50,795 nucleotides of DNA from CANNBR01 sp964592275 (GTDB lineage Bacteria > Babelota > Babeliae > Babelales > CAIQNR01). The notes beneath the pieces were generated by a model that saw only the letters and a list, made by a program, of their open reading frames with translations, was not told where the DNA came from and searched no databases. The translations under genes and the position numbers were made by a program. Of this stretch, positions 1 through 9,023 are shown piece after piece (positions within the stretch are counted from its first letter, which is position 1; every line of letters begins with the position of its first letter). The stretch lies in contig CAZQDJ010000003.1 in assembly GCA_964592275.1 (NCBI GenBank), positions 1-50,795 of the forward strand, given 5' to 3'.

Positions 1-47
1 TTGCTTTGGAGCTAAATCCCGATGCTAGTGGAAACTTTCAGATGTAA
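1..47 (+). CDS. 3' end of an upstream gene (partial)
   Basis: Frame 3 is open from the window edge and ends at TAA 45-47; the visible tail reads ALELNPDASGNFQM. The ALELNP pattern resembles the end of a tetratricopeptide repeat, but fourteen residues are too few to assign a family. A short inverted repeat (GACCAT...ATGGTC, about 51-69) follows without a T-run. Confidence 0.3.
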   Translation, partial: ALELNPDASGNFQM

Positions 48-134
48 ATCGACCATTGATAGGATGGTCGAAGAGGTTATTCAAGTGATCATTGTGATTG
101 AGCCAGAAAGTGCTACTCGTTAGTTAACATGATT

Positions 135-437
135 TTAGAGAAATTGTTTTGCTAAATCATAGGTGCTTAATAAAATAACTAAGCCAATGATGAGTGATAC
201 CACGTAGCTTAGCGAACTGTTTTTTGGGAAAAGATATTGATCCATAAGTCCCCAGGCTCCTCGCCACAACGAAACAACTCCGAGCACCACGATAAAGGTA
301 AACGGAAACTGTGACTGAGAAGCACAAGCAAAAAGTTGCGAAAAAGTCATGCGTGCTTGTTCAAAGAGTGGTGAAGCAGCCGCGCCTAACAATGAGCTTG
401 AAAGGGCGAAGTATACAGCAAGACAAGGTATACTCAT
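135..437 (-). CDS. Small three-helix membrane protein, unknown function
   Basis: A 100-residue protein with three hydrophobic segments (about residues 4-21, 45-62 and 76-92) and a short polar loop after each; the first could be a cleaved signal peptide. The start is supported by AAGGA about 7 bases upstream of the ATG. No family is recognised. It stands alone, with a long intergenic stretch before the divergent gene at 827. An open frame on the other strand of the same DNA lacks comparable support and was left out. Confidence 0.6.
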   Translation of the reverse strand: MSIPCLAVYFALSSSLLGAAASPLFEQARMTFSQLFACASQSQFPFTFIVVLGVVSLWRGAWGLMDQYLFPKNSSLSYVVSLIIGLVILLSTYDLAKQFL

Positions 438-826
438 GGTTATTTCCTTTATGGTTAATTAAGGATTCTTTTTTGTTCTTTTGCTATGAGCCTAGCTTTA
501 ATAATAGCACTCTAGCTTTAACCAGAAAAGCTGACTCTTTGCATAGGGTAACTAACCTTTCTATTTAATCAATCTATTTATAACTGTTTTTTCCACAATC
601 TGGCAATTAAAAAAATTTTTTTGCTTAAAAGCAGGAAGGCCAGGGGAGCTGCTTGTAAAAAGTTACAAAACATATATAATTCAATTAGGAATATGAATCA
701 GTGAATGGTTTGTTTGAATATATAATAGACTAGTGTTGGTTAAAATAAGCTTAAGGAGTTCTTGTTTTTGCTTAAAAAAGAGCATGAAGGGATACTAATG
801 AGTCTAAATAAAAATGGAGAATTATC
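438..826. promoter_or_regulatory. Intergenic region with a possible promoter for the gene at 827
   Basis: No gene is supported in this 389-base stretch. A sigma70-like pair can be drawn at 653-658 (TTGTAA) and 675-680 (TATAAT) with a 16-base spacer, which would give a leader of about 140 bases. A second TATAAT sits at 721-726 without a clear -35 partner. Both are weak calls in such AT-rich sequence. Confidence 0.3.
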
Positions 827-1780
827 ATGATGAAAAATAAAATTATAACAGTATTATTACTTGTAAGTGCAGGTTTTGGTCAGAATGCTCAGGCAATGGG
901 TGGGGCAAGAAATTTTGCAAAAAAAGTCTTTTTTTCAAAAACTGCTGCAGTTGCAGGAGCGCTTGCAGGTGTAAATGGAGCATTGCAGTATAAAGCTCGT
1001 CAAGATCTTATTCAAAAAATTGAAAATGCAGAAACATTATTATCGGAAGAATCGCAAAAAGAAGTGCAAACATTTTTTGAGCTTCATGGATATTCTCCTG
1101 TAATAAAAGATTATCCTGGAGATTGTCCAGCTGTTTTTAAAAATGGAGATTATACATGCTTACTTTTAGATAGAAGAAGCAGATGTGTTTTGGATAGGCT
1201 GATTTTTAATAAAAGGCTGAGGTTAATTTTTAATGAAAAGATGAAAATAAAGTATACTTTAAATGAAACATTAGAAAAAAAACATATTTTAGATGGAGCA
1301 CTCTGTCATGAAGTTGATCATTTAAAGCATCCAGATATGGTTGAACGACAAATAGAACAATCAATAGTTGGACCTACAGCAATTTTAGCTGGGAAAATAG
1401 TGAGAATTGCTGGTGGTAGCAAAAAACTTGCAGTTGCGGCGGGAATTTTTTCTTTTTATGGTTTGTTTCTTTCAATAAAGCAACGCGCTCAACAACAAGA
1501 AGAGCGTTGCGATAGAAATGCAGCAGATACCATTGAACATGCTGAAAATTTAGCTTTCTACCTAAAAGAGACAGGCCTTCCTGAAGATAAAGAAGTGCAG
1601 AGTATTGTTATTGTTACAGAATTTGTTTCAAAATTAAATTGGTCAGAAAAAAACAAAGAACAAGTAGTAGCTTTTGCAAGTGATTTTGCATGGTTGCTTC
1701 AGGATCATCCTCGTACTTCAAAGCGTATTGCGTATCTTGAAAAAATCGCTGCTCAAAAGAGAAGCGAAGAAAATAAGTAA
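827..1780 (+). CDS. Secreted M48-like zinc metalloprotease (HExxH)
   Basis: A 317-residue protein with an N-terminal signal peptide (about residues 1-23). The zinc-binding helix is HEVDH at residues 161-165. A second helix at 225-229 reads EERCD, matching the E-x-x-x-D pattern that supplies the third zinc ligand in M48 peptidases. The C-terminus has HPRTSKRIAYL, as in many M48 enzymes. Hydrophobic stretches at about 183-215 may insert in or lie on a membrane. The start has TGGAG seven bases upstream; the following Met codon is an alternative. It is one of three signal-peptide-bearing HExxH proteins in the window (with those at 35842 and 44266), which share motif spacing but little else. The substrate is unknown. 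Confidence 0.65.
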   Translation: MMKNKIITVLLLVSAGFGQNAQAMGGARNFAKKVFFSKTAAVAGALAGVNGALQYKARQDLIQKIENAETLLSEESQKEVQTFFELHGYSPVIKDYPGDCPAVFKNGDYTCLLLDRRSRCVLDRLIFNKRLRLIFNEKMKIKYTLNETLEKKHILDGALCHEVDHLKHPDMVERQIEQSIVGPTAILAGKIVRIAGGSKKLAVAAGIFSFYGLFLSIKQRAQQQEERCDRNAADTIEHAENLAFYLKETGLPEDKEVQSIVIVTEFVSKLNWSEKNKEQVVAFASDFAWLLQDHPRTSKRIAYLEKIAAQKRSEENK

Positions 1781-1800
1781 AATATTTAGAATTTGTACAC

Positions 1801-1848
1801 AAATAAAAAGAGCTGATCGGTTTTTACACTGACCAGCTCTTTTTATTT
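1801..1848. terminator. Bidirectional rho-independent terminator
   Basis: A perfect 15-base inverted repeat (arms 1801-1815 and 1834-1848) with A-runs on one side and T-runs on the other. It lies between the convergent metalloprotease gene and the FKBP gene and can serve both. Confidence 0.85.
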
Positions 1849-1859
1849 GTCGTGCGTTC

Positions 1860-2315
1860 TTATTGGGCGCCGAACAATTCGATGTCAAAAATAAGATTTG
1901 CGTGAGGAGGAATTGCAGCTCCTGCTCCACGTGCGCCGTAACCAAGCTTTGAAGGAATAAAGACGCGGCGTTTTTCACCAATCTTCATGCCTGCAACAGC
2001 TTCATCCCAGCCTGCGATTACGTAACCATGACCAAGGGGGAATTGGAATTGTTGTCCGCGATCAACAGAGCTATCAAATTTTTTGCCAAGTTGTCCGTTT
2101 TCATCAATCCAGCCAGTGTAGTGAACAGAAACTGTTTGGCCCTTTTGAGGCTTTTGTGCATCTGCAGCAGCAGGGGTAATAATTTCGTATGACAATCCTG
2201 ATTGTTCAGTAATTCGTTTCATGAGTTCCTGTTTAGTGTAAAAATGGGTGTATCCAACATAAGCAAGTCCTCCGACTAGAAGGGTGATGCCTACGTATTT
2301 TAGCATTGTGTTCAT
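1860..2315 (-). CDS. FKBP-type peptidyl-prolyl isomerase, membrane-anchored
   Basis: Catalyses cis-trans isomerisation of Xaa-Pro bonds, here probably on exported proteins. The 151-residue product has one hydrophobic anchor (about 7-22) and then a full FKBP domain (about 42-149), with VSVHYTGWID, GWDEAVAGMKIGEKR, LGYGARG and IPPHANLIFDIEL. The start is the ATG at 2315 because GGAG lies seven bases upstream; an in-frame ATG ten codons earlier (2345) lacks a site. It is the second gene of a tandem FKBP pair, about 35 bases after its neighbour, and the two domains are clearly related, so the pair probably arose by duplication. Confidence 0.93.
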   Translation of the reverse strand: MNTMLKYVGITLLVGGLAYVGYTHFYTKQELMKRITEQSGLSYEIITPAAADAQKPQKGQTVSVHYTGWIDENGQLGKKFDSSVDRGQQFQFPLGHGYVIAGWDEAVAGMKIGEKRRVFIPSKLGYGARGAGAAIPPHANLIFDIELFGAQ

Positions 2316-2350
2316 TCGTTCTCTCCTCTTATGTATTATTCCCAAGTTTT

Positions 2351-2809
2351 TTATTTTAGAGTAATCAATTCAATTTCAAAATAAAGAGTAGCGTGTGGGG
2401 GAATAAAGTTGCCTGCTCCTCTGTTGCCGTAAGCAAGGTCTGAAGGAATAATAACGAGGCGTTTTTCTCCTACTTTCATATCAGCAACGGCTTCATCCCA
2501 GCCCCTGATAACTTCGCTTCTACCAAGGTTAAATTCAAACTGTTTTTTGCGATCAACGGAACTATCAAATTTTTTAGTCTTTTTTTCATCAAGCCAACCA
2601 GTGTAGTGGACTGACACGCGGTCCCCTTTTTTCGGAGCCTTTGCCCCTGCTGGAGCTGCGGTAATAATTTCATAAGACCAACCTGAAGAAGCCTTTATAC
2701 GTTGTGGTGCAACTTCCTGTTTTTTTTCTTTTGCGGTGGTGTAACCATTGCTGAGCATTCCGGCACAGAGTAAAGCGATATTTAAGTGCTTTAGGCTATT
2801 GTTTTTCAT
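2351..2809 (-). CDS. FKBP-type peptidyl-prolyl isomerase, secreted
   Basis: A 152-residue protein with an N-terminal signal peptide (about 1-26) followed by an FKBP domain with VSVHYTGWLD, GWDEAVADMKVGEKR, LAYGNRG and IPPHATLYFEIEL. It is predicted to act outside the cytoplasm as a folding helper. AAAGGA precedes the ATG by about seven bases. It is the first gene of the FKBP pair, so both are probably transcribed from the 2810-3088 gap. Its insert between the YTGW and KKFDSS motifs is shorter than in its neighbour. Confidence 0.93.
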   Translation of the reverse strand: MKNNSLKHLNIALLCAGMLSNGYTTAKEKKQEVAPQRIKASSGWSYEIITAAPAGAKAPKKGDRVSVHYTGWLDEKKTKKFDSSVDRKKQFEFNLGRSEVIRGWDEAVADMKVGEKRLVIIPSDLAYGNRGAGNFIPPHATLYFEIELITLK

Positions 2810-3088
2810 ACAACGTTCCTTTCTTACGAGTGTGTAATGAATAAGTTTTTATCTTGAAATAGTAGGATACACGAATTGGGTAAAAATCGAAGATGCGGGT
2901 GCTTGTGCTTAAAATAAGCTCAATCGATTGGGTTAAAAGATTAATGTAAAAAGCTCTTATCAGATCAAAATGACGATGCTTAGGGTTTTTGCCTGTCGGT
3001 CTTTACAAAAAGCTCCTTTTACAGGATACTAAGGAAATGTTGAGTGTCCTATATCGAGATCTAGAGTAGAGAGAAAGAGGTAGCCCTT

Positions 3089-3304
3089 ATGAAAAAAGAT
3101 CTTCACCCAGAACTACATGACGTAACTGTCCATTGTTCTTGTGGTAACCAATTTTTAACACGTTCTGCGGTTAAAGAAATCCGTGCAACTTTGTGTTCAG
3201 CTTGTCATCCGTTTTATACCGGGCAACAAAAGTTTGTTGATACTGCTGGACGTATTGAAAAATTTGCACAACGTTATGCTGCAGCTACGCCTAAGAAAAA
3301 ATAG
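3089..3304 (+). CDS. rpmE: 50S ribosomal protein L31
   Basis: A 71-residue protein matching bacterial L31 along its length, including HPELHDVTVHCSCGNQF and LCSACHPFYTGQQKFVDTAGR. The Cys residues (C-x-C near 16-18 and C-x-x-C near 37-40) make this the zinc-binding form. L31 sits at the central protuberance and bridges the subunits. The gene is followed 29 bases later by prfA, a common pairing, and the two probably form one transcript ending at the terminator at 4416. Confidence 0.97.
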   Translation: MKKDLHPELHDVTVHCSCGNQFLTRSAVKEIRATLCSACHPFYTGQQKFVDTAGRIEKFAQRYAAATPKKK

Positions 3305-3333
3305 TTAGCATTATCTAACGCGACTGGATTTCC

Positions 3334-4392
3334 ATGTCCGATAAGAAACAAACCATGCAGGCCCGATATGATGAGCTTACAGAGCTTCTGTCGGGTGCTA
3401 CTGTTGATACACGTCAGCGTCATGTTTTGCAGAAAGAACTTTCTCAATTAAAGAACTTTTTGGAAAAAATGCGTGCTATTGATGAGTTCCAGACGGAAAT
3501 CAGTGCAATTCAAGAACAGCAAAAAGAAAATACTGATGCTGAAATGGCGCAGCTCTTTGCAGATGAGCTTGTTGAATTGCAAAGCAATAAGTCTCAGGTT
3601 GAAAAAGAACTTGATGATTTAATGTATCCACCTAATCCTTATGATAAAAAATCGGTTTTTTTAGAAGTTCGTGCAGGAGCTGGCGGCCAAGAGGCTGCTC
3701 TTTTTGCTGCTGATCTTGTAAAGATGTATACCAGTTATGCTTTTACTAAAGGCTGGCAAGCAAATGTTGTCAGCATGAGCGAAACAGATCTAGGCGGCAT
3801 TAAGGATGTGGTTGTAAGTATTGAAGGTGAAGATGTGTACGGCCATTTAAAGCATGAATCTGGTGTTCATCGCGTTCAACGTGTTCCTGCAACAGAAACA
3901 CAAGGTCGCATTCATACTTCAACAGCAACGGTAGCGGTGCTTCCAGAAGTTGATGAAGTAGAAGTTGATATTTCTCCTGAGTTTTTACGTATTGATGTAT
4001 TCCGTGCCAGTGGTGCGGGTGGTCAACACGTAAATACAACAGACTCTGCTGTTCGTATCACTCATTTACCGACAGGTATTGTAGTGTCTTGTCAGGATGA
4101 GCGCTCTCAACATAAAAATAAAGCAAAAGCGATGAAGGTGTTACGTTCACGTATTATTACGGCGCAGCAACAAAAACAGGAAGCGGAGCTTTCTGAGCAT
4201 CGTAAAGAACTAATTGGGCGCGGTATGCGTGCTGAAAAGGTTCGTACCTACAATTATCCTCAAAATCGAATTACTGATCATCAGGTCGATGTAACACTTA
4301 AAAAATTAGATATTATTATGACCGGTCAAATGGATGATATTATCGAGGCATTGATACAGCATGAACGTGATGAGCGTCGTAAGAAAAAATAA
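3334..4392 (+). CDS. prfA: Peptide chain release factor 1
   Basis: A 352-residue class I release factor that reads UAA and UAG and triggers peptidyl-tRNA hydrolysis. The stop-codon recognition tripeptide is Pro-Ala-Thr at 185-187, the PxT type that marks RF1 rather than RF2. The catalytic GGQ is at 229-231. A second GAGGQE string at 115-120 belongs to the family's central domain. Length is normal for RF1. The gene follows rpmE closely and ends just before a strong terminator. Confidence 0.97.
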   Translation: MSDKKQTMQARYDELTELLSGATVDTRQRHVLQKELSQLKNFLEKMRAIDEFQTEISAIQEQQKENTDAEMAQLFADELVELQSNKSQVEKELDDLMYPPNPYDKKSVFLEVRAGAGGQEAALFAADLVKMYTSYAFTKGWQANVVSMSETDLGGIKDVVVSIEGEDVYGHLKHESGVHRVQRVPATETQGRIHTSTATVAVLPEVDEVEVDISPEFLRIDVFRASGAGGQHVNTTDSAVRITHLPTGIVVSCQDERSQHKNKAKAMKVLRSRIITAQQQKQEAELSEHRKELIGRGMRAEKVRTYNYPQNRITDHQVDVTLKKLDIIMTGQMDDIIEALIQHERDERRKKK

Positions 4393-4415
4393 AAACATTT
4401 TATGTATATACGTAA

Positions 4416-4457
4416 AAAATTAAAAACCCGGTTTTCAATGACCGGGTTTTTAATTTT
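4416..4457. terminator. Bidirectional terminator after prfA
   Basis: Perfect 17-base arms (4416-4432 and 4441-4457) with core ACCCGGT/ACCGGGT, an eight-base loop, and A/T runs on both sides. It serves prfA and the convergent small gene that ends at 4476. Confidence 0.9.
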
Positions 4458-4475
4458 AAAACTTTTTATAATTTT

Positions 4476-4907
4476 TTAGGCAGCAGTAGATACTTTCAGT
4501 GGCGGTTCTGCTCTTGCAAGACTTGTCAGTGCCTGATCGAGTTTTTCATCGAGTCTTGTTAGTCTTGCCAGAATATCCGCAACTTGTTGGCTTGCGTCAC
4601 CAGAATTCCTGTGCCGTGAGAAAGAATCACGAAACTCTTTCAGAGGTGCAAATAGTTTGGTGGTGAACAATTCTAATCCTCTACGAGCAACAGCAGAATG
4701 AGGAGATGGTTGAACTGGTAGAAAATCACGTATTACTACACGATTGTTGACATACATTGGTAACTTTTGAGCTTGAATAACTGCAGAGTATTGTGCGTGT
4801 CGAAAAATTCCAGAAAACCCTAATCGACCCATTAAAGAAATTTTTGAGTAACTACCATAAGTAAAAGCTGCTGAGCAGAAGAACAATGGTATAAGTAATT
4901 TTTTCAT
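4476..4907 (-). CDS. Small secreted protein, unknown
   Basis: No family recognised. From the ATG at 4907 the protein has 143 residues: a clear signal peptide (MKKLLIPLFFCSAAFTYG), a basic and aromatic middle, and a C-terminal helix with leucine/acidic heptad character (about 105-135) likely to form a coiled coil. The start is chosen because AAAGG lies eight bases upstream of it; the frame is open further upstream but without a site, and an ATG at 4913 is too close to the Shine-Dalgarno. It shares the layout of signal peptide plus C-terminal helix with the protein at 45160, without evident sequence similarity. Confidence 0.6.
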   Translation of the reverse strand: MKKLLIPLFFCSAAFTYGSYSKISLMGRLGFSGIFRHAQYSAVIQAQKLPMYVNNRVVIRDFLPVQPSPHSAVARRGLELFTTKLFAPLKEFRDSFSRHRNSGDASQQVADILARLTRLDEKLDQALTSLARAEPPLKVSTAA

Positions 4908-5089
4908 AATCATAACCTTTGCTTTAAAGTTTAGTACGCAGCTGAGTATAACATTTATTTTGTTTTTGTAAATGATGGCTAGGAGCTTGTTTTGTGGATT
5001 GATTCGTTTTAAGAATTTTTTCAAAAATTAATAAATAAAAAAAGCCGCCCATTTTCAGAGCGACTTACACATTTACTACTCATAACTTT

Positions 5090-6352
5090 TTAAATGAAAA
5101 GCCCCACAACCAATGCAGTCAGTAAGTTTGATAAGGCACCACCAAACACTGCAGCAAGACCAAGTTCAGTTAACCATTTACGTTTTGAAGGAACCAATGC
5201 CCCGATACCGCCCACTTGAATACCAATTGATGAGAAATTAGAAAAACCACACAGCGCATAAGTTGTCAATGTTTGCACACGTTCTGGTAACTGCATGCCA
5301 ACCATTTTGTAATACGCTACAAACTCATTCACTGCCACTTTAGTACCGAGCAATTGCGAAACGGATGAAGCATCTGTACCAGTAAACCCAAGTAACATAG
5401 CAAACGGATAAAACAATTTTGAAAAAATGTAATCAAGGTTAATAACTGGCAGTCCTAACGAGAACCACACATTCAATTGTTGGCAACTACCTTCAAGTAC
5501 TCCATTTAACAAAGCGATCAATGCAATGAATGCTATCAACATCGCACCCACATTAAGCGCTAAACTAAGCCCATCTGATGTCCCTGCTGAAACAGCTTCG
5601 AACACATTGCCTTTTGATTCTTGTGCGTTTGCTACCACAGGAACTGTATCACTTGTCTTTGTTTCTGTTTCTGGAATAAGAATTTTTGCAATCAAAATAG
5701 TTGCAGGAATTGCGATCACCGATGATGCCAATAAATGTTCAATTGGCACACCCATACTTGCATACACCGCAAGAATCGATCCGCTAATAGTTCCCATGCC
5801 ACTGACCATCACCACAAAGAGTTCCGATTTGGTCATATTTTCTAAATAATTTCTAATAAGAAGCGGAGACTCTGTTTGCCCTAAAAAACTATTTGCAACC
5901 GCACATAAAGTTTCTGCGCCGGTAGTTCCCAAGATTGGACGAACTACATAGCCAAGCGCCATTATAATTTTTTGCACAATTCCAAAATGAAAAAGTACTG
6001 CCATAAACGCGCCAAAGAAAATAATGATGGGAAGGATTTTTGCAGCAAAAATAGTTCCCCATGGGGTACCTATGTTATCAGCTAGCGCTCCAAACACAAA
6101 CGATATGCCGTAACCTGCATAATCATACAGATGATTAATACCACGAGAAATCAAAGCAATAATCGCTTTGCCAACCATTGTTTTTAAAACACAAAACGCA
6201 AGAACCGCTTGTAACGCAAGAGCGCTTACAACCAAGCGATATTTTATGTGCTTTTTATAACGAGAAAAACAGAACGCTATCGCAAGTACCACACCGATGC
6301 CAAGAGCATTCAAATAGCGGTTATACTCGAGAAAATAGGAAACGATACCCAT
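5090..6352 (-). CDS. NupC-type concentrative nucleoside transporter
   Basis: Predicted to import nucleosides with sodium or protons (CNT family). The 420-residue protein is strongly hydrophobic, with many membrane segments. It has the family signature GQTESPLL (about 158-165), followed by LENMTKSELFVVMVSGM, and the second substrate-site segment VAVNEFVAYYKM (NEF about 342-344). The ATG at 6352 is preferred: AAGG precedes it, and CNT proteins usually begin close to this point; the frame remains open to 6454 through a terminator hairpin, which argues against the longer form. In a host-dependent bacterium such a permease would salvage host nucleosides. Confidence 0.92.
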   Translation of the reverse strand: MGIVSYFLEYNRYLNALGIGVVLAIAFCFSRYKKHIKYRLVVSALALQAVLAFCVLKTMVGKAIIALISRGINHLYDYAGYGISFVFGALADNIGTPWGTIFAAKILPIIIFFGAFMAVLFHFGIVQKIIMALGYVVRPILGTTGAETLCAVANSFLGQTESPLLIRNYLENMTKSELFVVMVSGMGTISGSILAVYASMGVPIEHLLASSVIAIPATILIAKILIPETETKTSDTVPVVANAQESKGNVFEAVSAGTSDGLSLALNVGAMLIAFIALIALLNGVLEGSCQQLNVWFSLGLPVINLDYIFSKLFYPFAMLLGFTGTDASSVSQLLGTKVAVNEFVAYYKMVGMQLPERVQTLTTYALCGFSNFSSIGIQVGGIGALVPSKRKWLTELGLAAVFGGALSNLLTALVVGLFI

Positions 6353-6413
6353 GACAAAAACCCTTACTAAGAAATGAAACAATGGGTTCGAGTATACGTC
6401 TACAGATAAAAAA

Positions 6414-6446
6414 AATAAAGCCCAGGATTTTACCCCTGGGCTTATT
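6414..6446 (-). terminator. Terminator read on the minus strand
   Basis: GCCCAGG (6420-6426) pairs with CCTGGGC (6435-6441), extended by A/T pairs, and on the minus strand is followed by a long T-run. It would end transcripts from the brnQ-glycosyltransferase operon, leaving about 60 bases for a nucleoside-transporter promoter. Confidence 0.75.
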
Positions 6447-6634
6447 ACTATCAAGTCGAAAAACGGTTCTGAATCGAACCATTACTAACTACTGTACCAG
6501 AAAAAACCCTTTAGTCTAGTATTCTGCAAAGCTTTTAACGTAATGACCCCAAAAAAAGCCTTACCAGCCTTAATTTTAAGTACAATGCCATAACGTTAAA
6601 ATTATAAAGAGGATGGCATTGATTTTTATCGGGT
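6447..6634. other. Intergenic stretch without a recognised gene
   Basis: About 190 bases between the brnQ operon and the terminator. It contains a short dyad (GGTTC...GAACC, about 6465-6480). A small RNA ending at the 6414 hairpin is conceivable, but no known RNA family is recognised here. Confidence 0.3.
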
Positions 6635-7672
6635 TTACTGCGCTAACAAGGCAATCGTATTGTTATGAATAATCTCAAGGCCAACTGCTTGGTATTCAAG
6701 TAATTTTGTAGGGCGCGAGACCCAATTTAATGGATGTGATTCTCGGAACAGTAGGCCGTAATCTCCTGCGCATAAATAATGCATAACTTCTGATTGTTGC
6801 ACATGGAGTACTCGATACGAACGTGCAGTGATTTCTGCTTGTTCTAATAAGTTCCGCATTACTGCATCATCTTGTGTGAGTGCTAAAAAAATACTGTTCT
6901 TATTTATTTCTAATGTTGTTTTGAATGAAGCGATTGTTTCGCGAGGGCATTGCCATGCCTTTAATGAGCCATTGTAAACATAGACAGTTGCTTTATCAGA
7001 TATATCAAGTTCTGTTCGTATTGCAGTGCGATAAGTTTTTTTTTGTTCAGGAGAAATTTTTGCAGGAGCATCAAATAATGGAATGGTAAAAATAGATTCA
7101 GGAATGTTGTACATAGTGATGAGATAGGCTTTGAGAGCTGGGCTTACTGCCTCAATAAAAAAATTCCTTGTGCATGGTGATGGCGTATAGGCCTCTTCTT
7201 CTAATTTAGCAAGCTGCTTTGTTCTTAGCGCATGAATAATTGCTTTGATGCCTAGAGCGTGTTTGTGTGTGTAGGCATATTCTTCTGCAAGTAATCCACG
7301 TGCTTGAATGGTCAGAGAGGTGCATGCATCTGTAGCTGATTGCTTTGCAATGATTCCTGCAAATGGTCCGCGAGCTATGAGCTGGTAATGATAAGGTATT
7401 TTTTTGAGTATTTTTTTAAGTTGTGAAATGTGTTGCCAGAGAGAGGGCTGTGCTATAAACCGAGGGCGTTTAAAAAGGTTGATGGTGATACGTGGATCAA
7501 TGGTTGAAAACTTTTTATGGGCGGCGAGCACTGCTGAGGAGAGTTCTTCTTCAAAACTTACGATATGTACGGTGTTATGAAGTTGGGCTTCGAGTTTTTT
7601 TAAAAGAGGGGCAAAAACTTGCCCCTCAAAAATTGAGTGATGAATGCTATCGTAAATAACGAATACGAGCAT
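6635..7672 (-). CDS. Glycosyltransferase-like protein (GT-B, GT4-type C-terminus)
   Basis: A 345-residue cytoplasmic protein. The C-terminal part has the donor-site pattern of GT4-type transferases, with DYGLLFRE near residue 305, then PTKLLEYQAVGLEII. A beta-strand/loop VYVYNGSLKAW near 230 starts the second Rossmann domain. Compared with typical GT4 enzymes it stops soon after the donor motif, about one or two helices early, so it may be truncated. It starts 16 bases after brnQ ends and is probably cotranscribed. The sugar and acceptor cannot be deduced. Confidence 0.6.
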   Translation of the reverse strand: MLVFVIYDSIHHSIFEGQVFAPLLKKLEAQLHNTVHIVSFEEELSSAVLAAHKKFSTIDPRITINLFKRPRFIAQPSLWQHISQLKKILKKIPYHYQLIARGPFAGIIAKQSATDACTSLTIQARGLLAEEYAYTHKHALGIKAIIHALRTKQLAKLEEEAYTPSPCTRNFFIEAVSPALKAYLITMYNIPESIFTIPLFDAPAKISPEQKKTYRTAIRTELDISDKATVYVYNGSLKAWQCPRETIASFKTTLEINKNSIFLALTQDDAVMRNLLEQAEITARSYRVLHVQQSEVMHYLCAGDYGLLFRESHPLNWVSRPTKLLEYQAVGLEIIHNNTIALLAQ

Positions 7673-7687
7673 AGCGGAAATGACAAT

Positions 7688-8845
7688 CTAAAAAAAGTTG
7701 CAGTACACAGAAACTACCAACGTTGCTAATACGGGGATCTTAACAAATTTAAAGCCCCACAATTTGTACGCAAGGTTACAAAGAGTTAATGCAATAATTG
7801 CTGGATAGAGCGTATTAATATACACGCCAGAAGCTTCCATAATAGTGGTTAATCCGTAACATGAAATAACTGCCGTGGCGCTCAAAATAAGTAGTAATGA
7901 TTTTATGTATGACAATCTGTGGCCGGTTACTTTGTCTTCGATAAATTCAGCAAGAACAACAGCGAGTGCCATCAACGTTGAATAACAAGCAAGTGATGCA
8001 GCGGCTGCAATGACAAATCCACCGTGAGTTCCCATAACTTTGATGCATACTGCAATAAAACGTTCTGCGGCATTGAGATTAGCGAATTTTTGTCCATGGA
8101 ATGCTCCTAAAAACGCAATACCAACATAAAGAACACCAATAAGTGAACAGGCAATAAGTCCAGCTTTCATAGCAATAGCAGCAAGTTTTTTGAGTGAATA
8201 TTCGTCATCACCATCGAATGATTTTTTAAGAAGAGTAAGTGTTAAGAATCCAAAAAAGATTGCGCCTAAAAGGTCGAGTGTTTGGTAACCAACTTTTGCT
8301 TGCGCAAATAGTGTTGTGAGAGTGGAAGCATCAACTGTTTCAAAAGTAACAGGGGAAAGGGCTCCCTTTATGATGATAATAGCTAAAGAGATGAGTAGTG
8401 CTGGGCTGATGATATAGGCGAGAATATTCATGACTTTACTTTCTTTATAGATTGCCAAAAAGGTTAATCCACAAAAAAGTGCACTAAAAAGAGGGAGTGA
8501 AATGGCAGGTATAAAAGGGGTTAAAAATCCATGAGTTAAAGTAACGATACGGGGCATTGCAACCAAGGGGCCAATAATAAACATACAAAAAAGAATGAGT
8601 AAAAAACCTCCTGCACGACCAACTCGATTAAAGAATGCTTCGTAGTCTCCGTTAAAAAGGATAATAGTCGCAAGGCCGATCAAAGGAAGAATAACTGCAG
8701 TAGAAATAAACCCACCAAGCCCCCACCAAAAGTTTTGTCCAGAAGCAACTCCGGTAGCAAGAGGAAGGTATAAGTTGCCAGCGCCAAAGAACATAGAAAA
8801 TATTGCCAAAGCGGCAGTTATTATTGTTGACGTTGTTTTATTCAT
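7688..8845 (-). CDS. brnQ: Branched-chain amino acid permease, BrnQ/LIVCS family
   Basis: A 385-residue polytopic membrane protein predicted to import Leu, Ile and Val with sodium. The N-terminus SMFFGAGNLYLPLATG and the following GPLVAMPRI segment are hallmarks of the family. About twelve hydrophobic segments are visible. It is slightly shorter than the usual 430-440 residues. It is the first gene of a two-gene operon with the glycosyltransferase-like protein. With the nucleoside permease nearby it points to reliance on imported metabolites. Confidence 0.93.
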   Translation of the reverse strand: MNKTTSTIITAALAIFSMFFGAGNLYLPLATGVASGQNFWWGLGGFISTAVILPLIGLATIILFNGDYEAFFNRVGRAGGFLLILFCMFIIGPLVAMPRIVTLTHGFLTPFIPAISLPLFSALFCGLTFLAIYKESKVMNILAYIISPALLISLAIIIIKGALSPVTFETVDASTLTTLFAQAKVGYQTLDLLGAIFFGFLTLTLLKKSFDGDDEYSLKKLAAIAMKAGLIACSLIGVLYVGIAFLGAFHGQKFANLNAAERFIAVCIKVMGTHGGFVIAAAASLACYSTLMALAVVLAEFIEDKVTGHRLSYIKSLLLILSATAVISCYGLTTIMEASGVYINTLYPAIIALTLCNLAYKLWGFKFVKIPVLATLVVSVYCNFF

Positions 8846-9023
8846 ACGTAAAATTCCTTGCTATTTGCCTGCGAGTTTAAAAATACGATACATTTAAAAG
8901 TGTGCAAATAAATACGATACTGATTTGCAGAAAAAACGCAAGAAGATAAGCTTAGAGAGCCTTTGTTCAGGGGGTAAAGCTAAGAAAAATTAGGGTTTTG
9001 AAACGGTAAAAGGGCGCGTGTTT

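Noticed and set aside
311..568. Plus-strand open frame of 85 codons
   Set aside because: Overlaps the membrane-protein gene at 135-437, which has a good ribosome site and hydrophobic segments. This frame has neither.
6447..6634. Possible small RNA ending at the 6414 hairpin
   Set aside because: No match to SRP RNA, tmRNA, 6S or RNase P consensus could be made by eye, and there is no clear promoter. The hairpin is explained as a terminator for the upstream operon.
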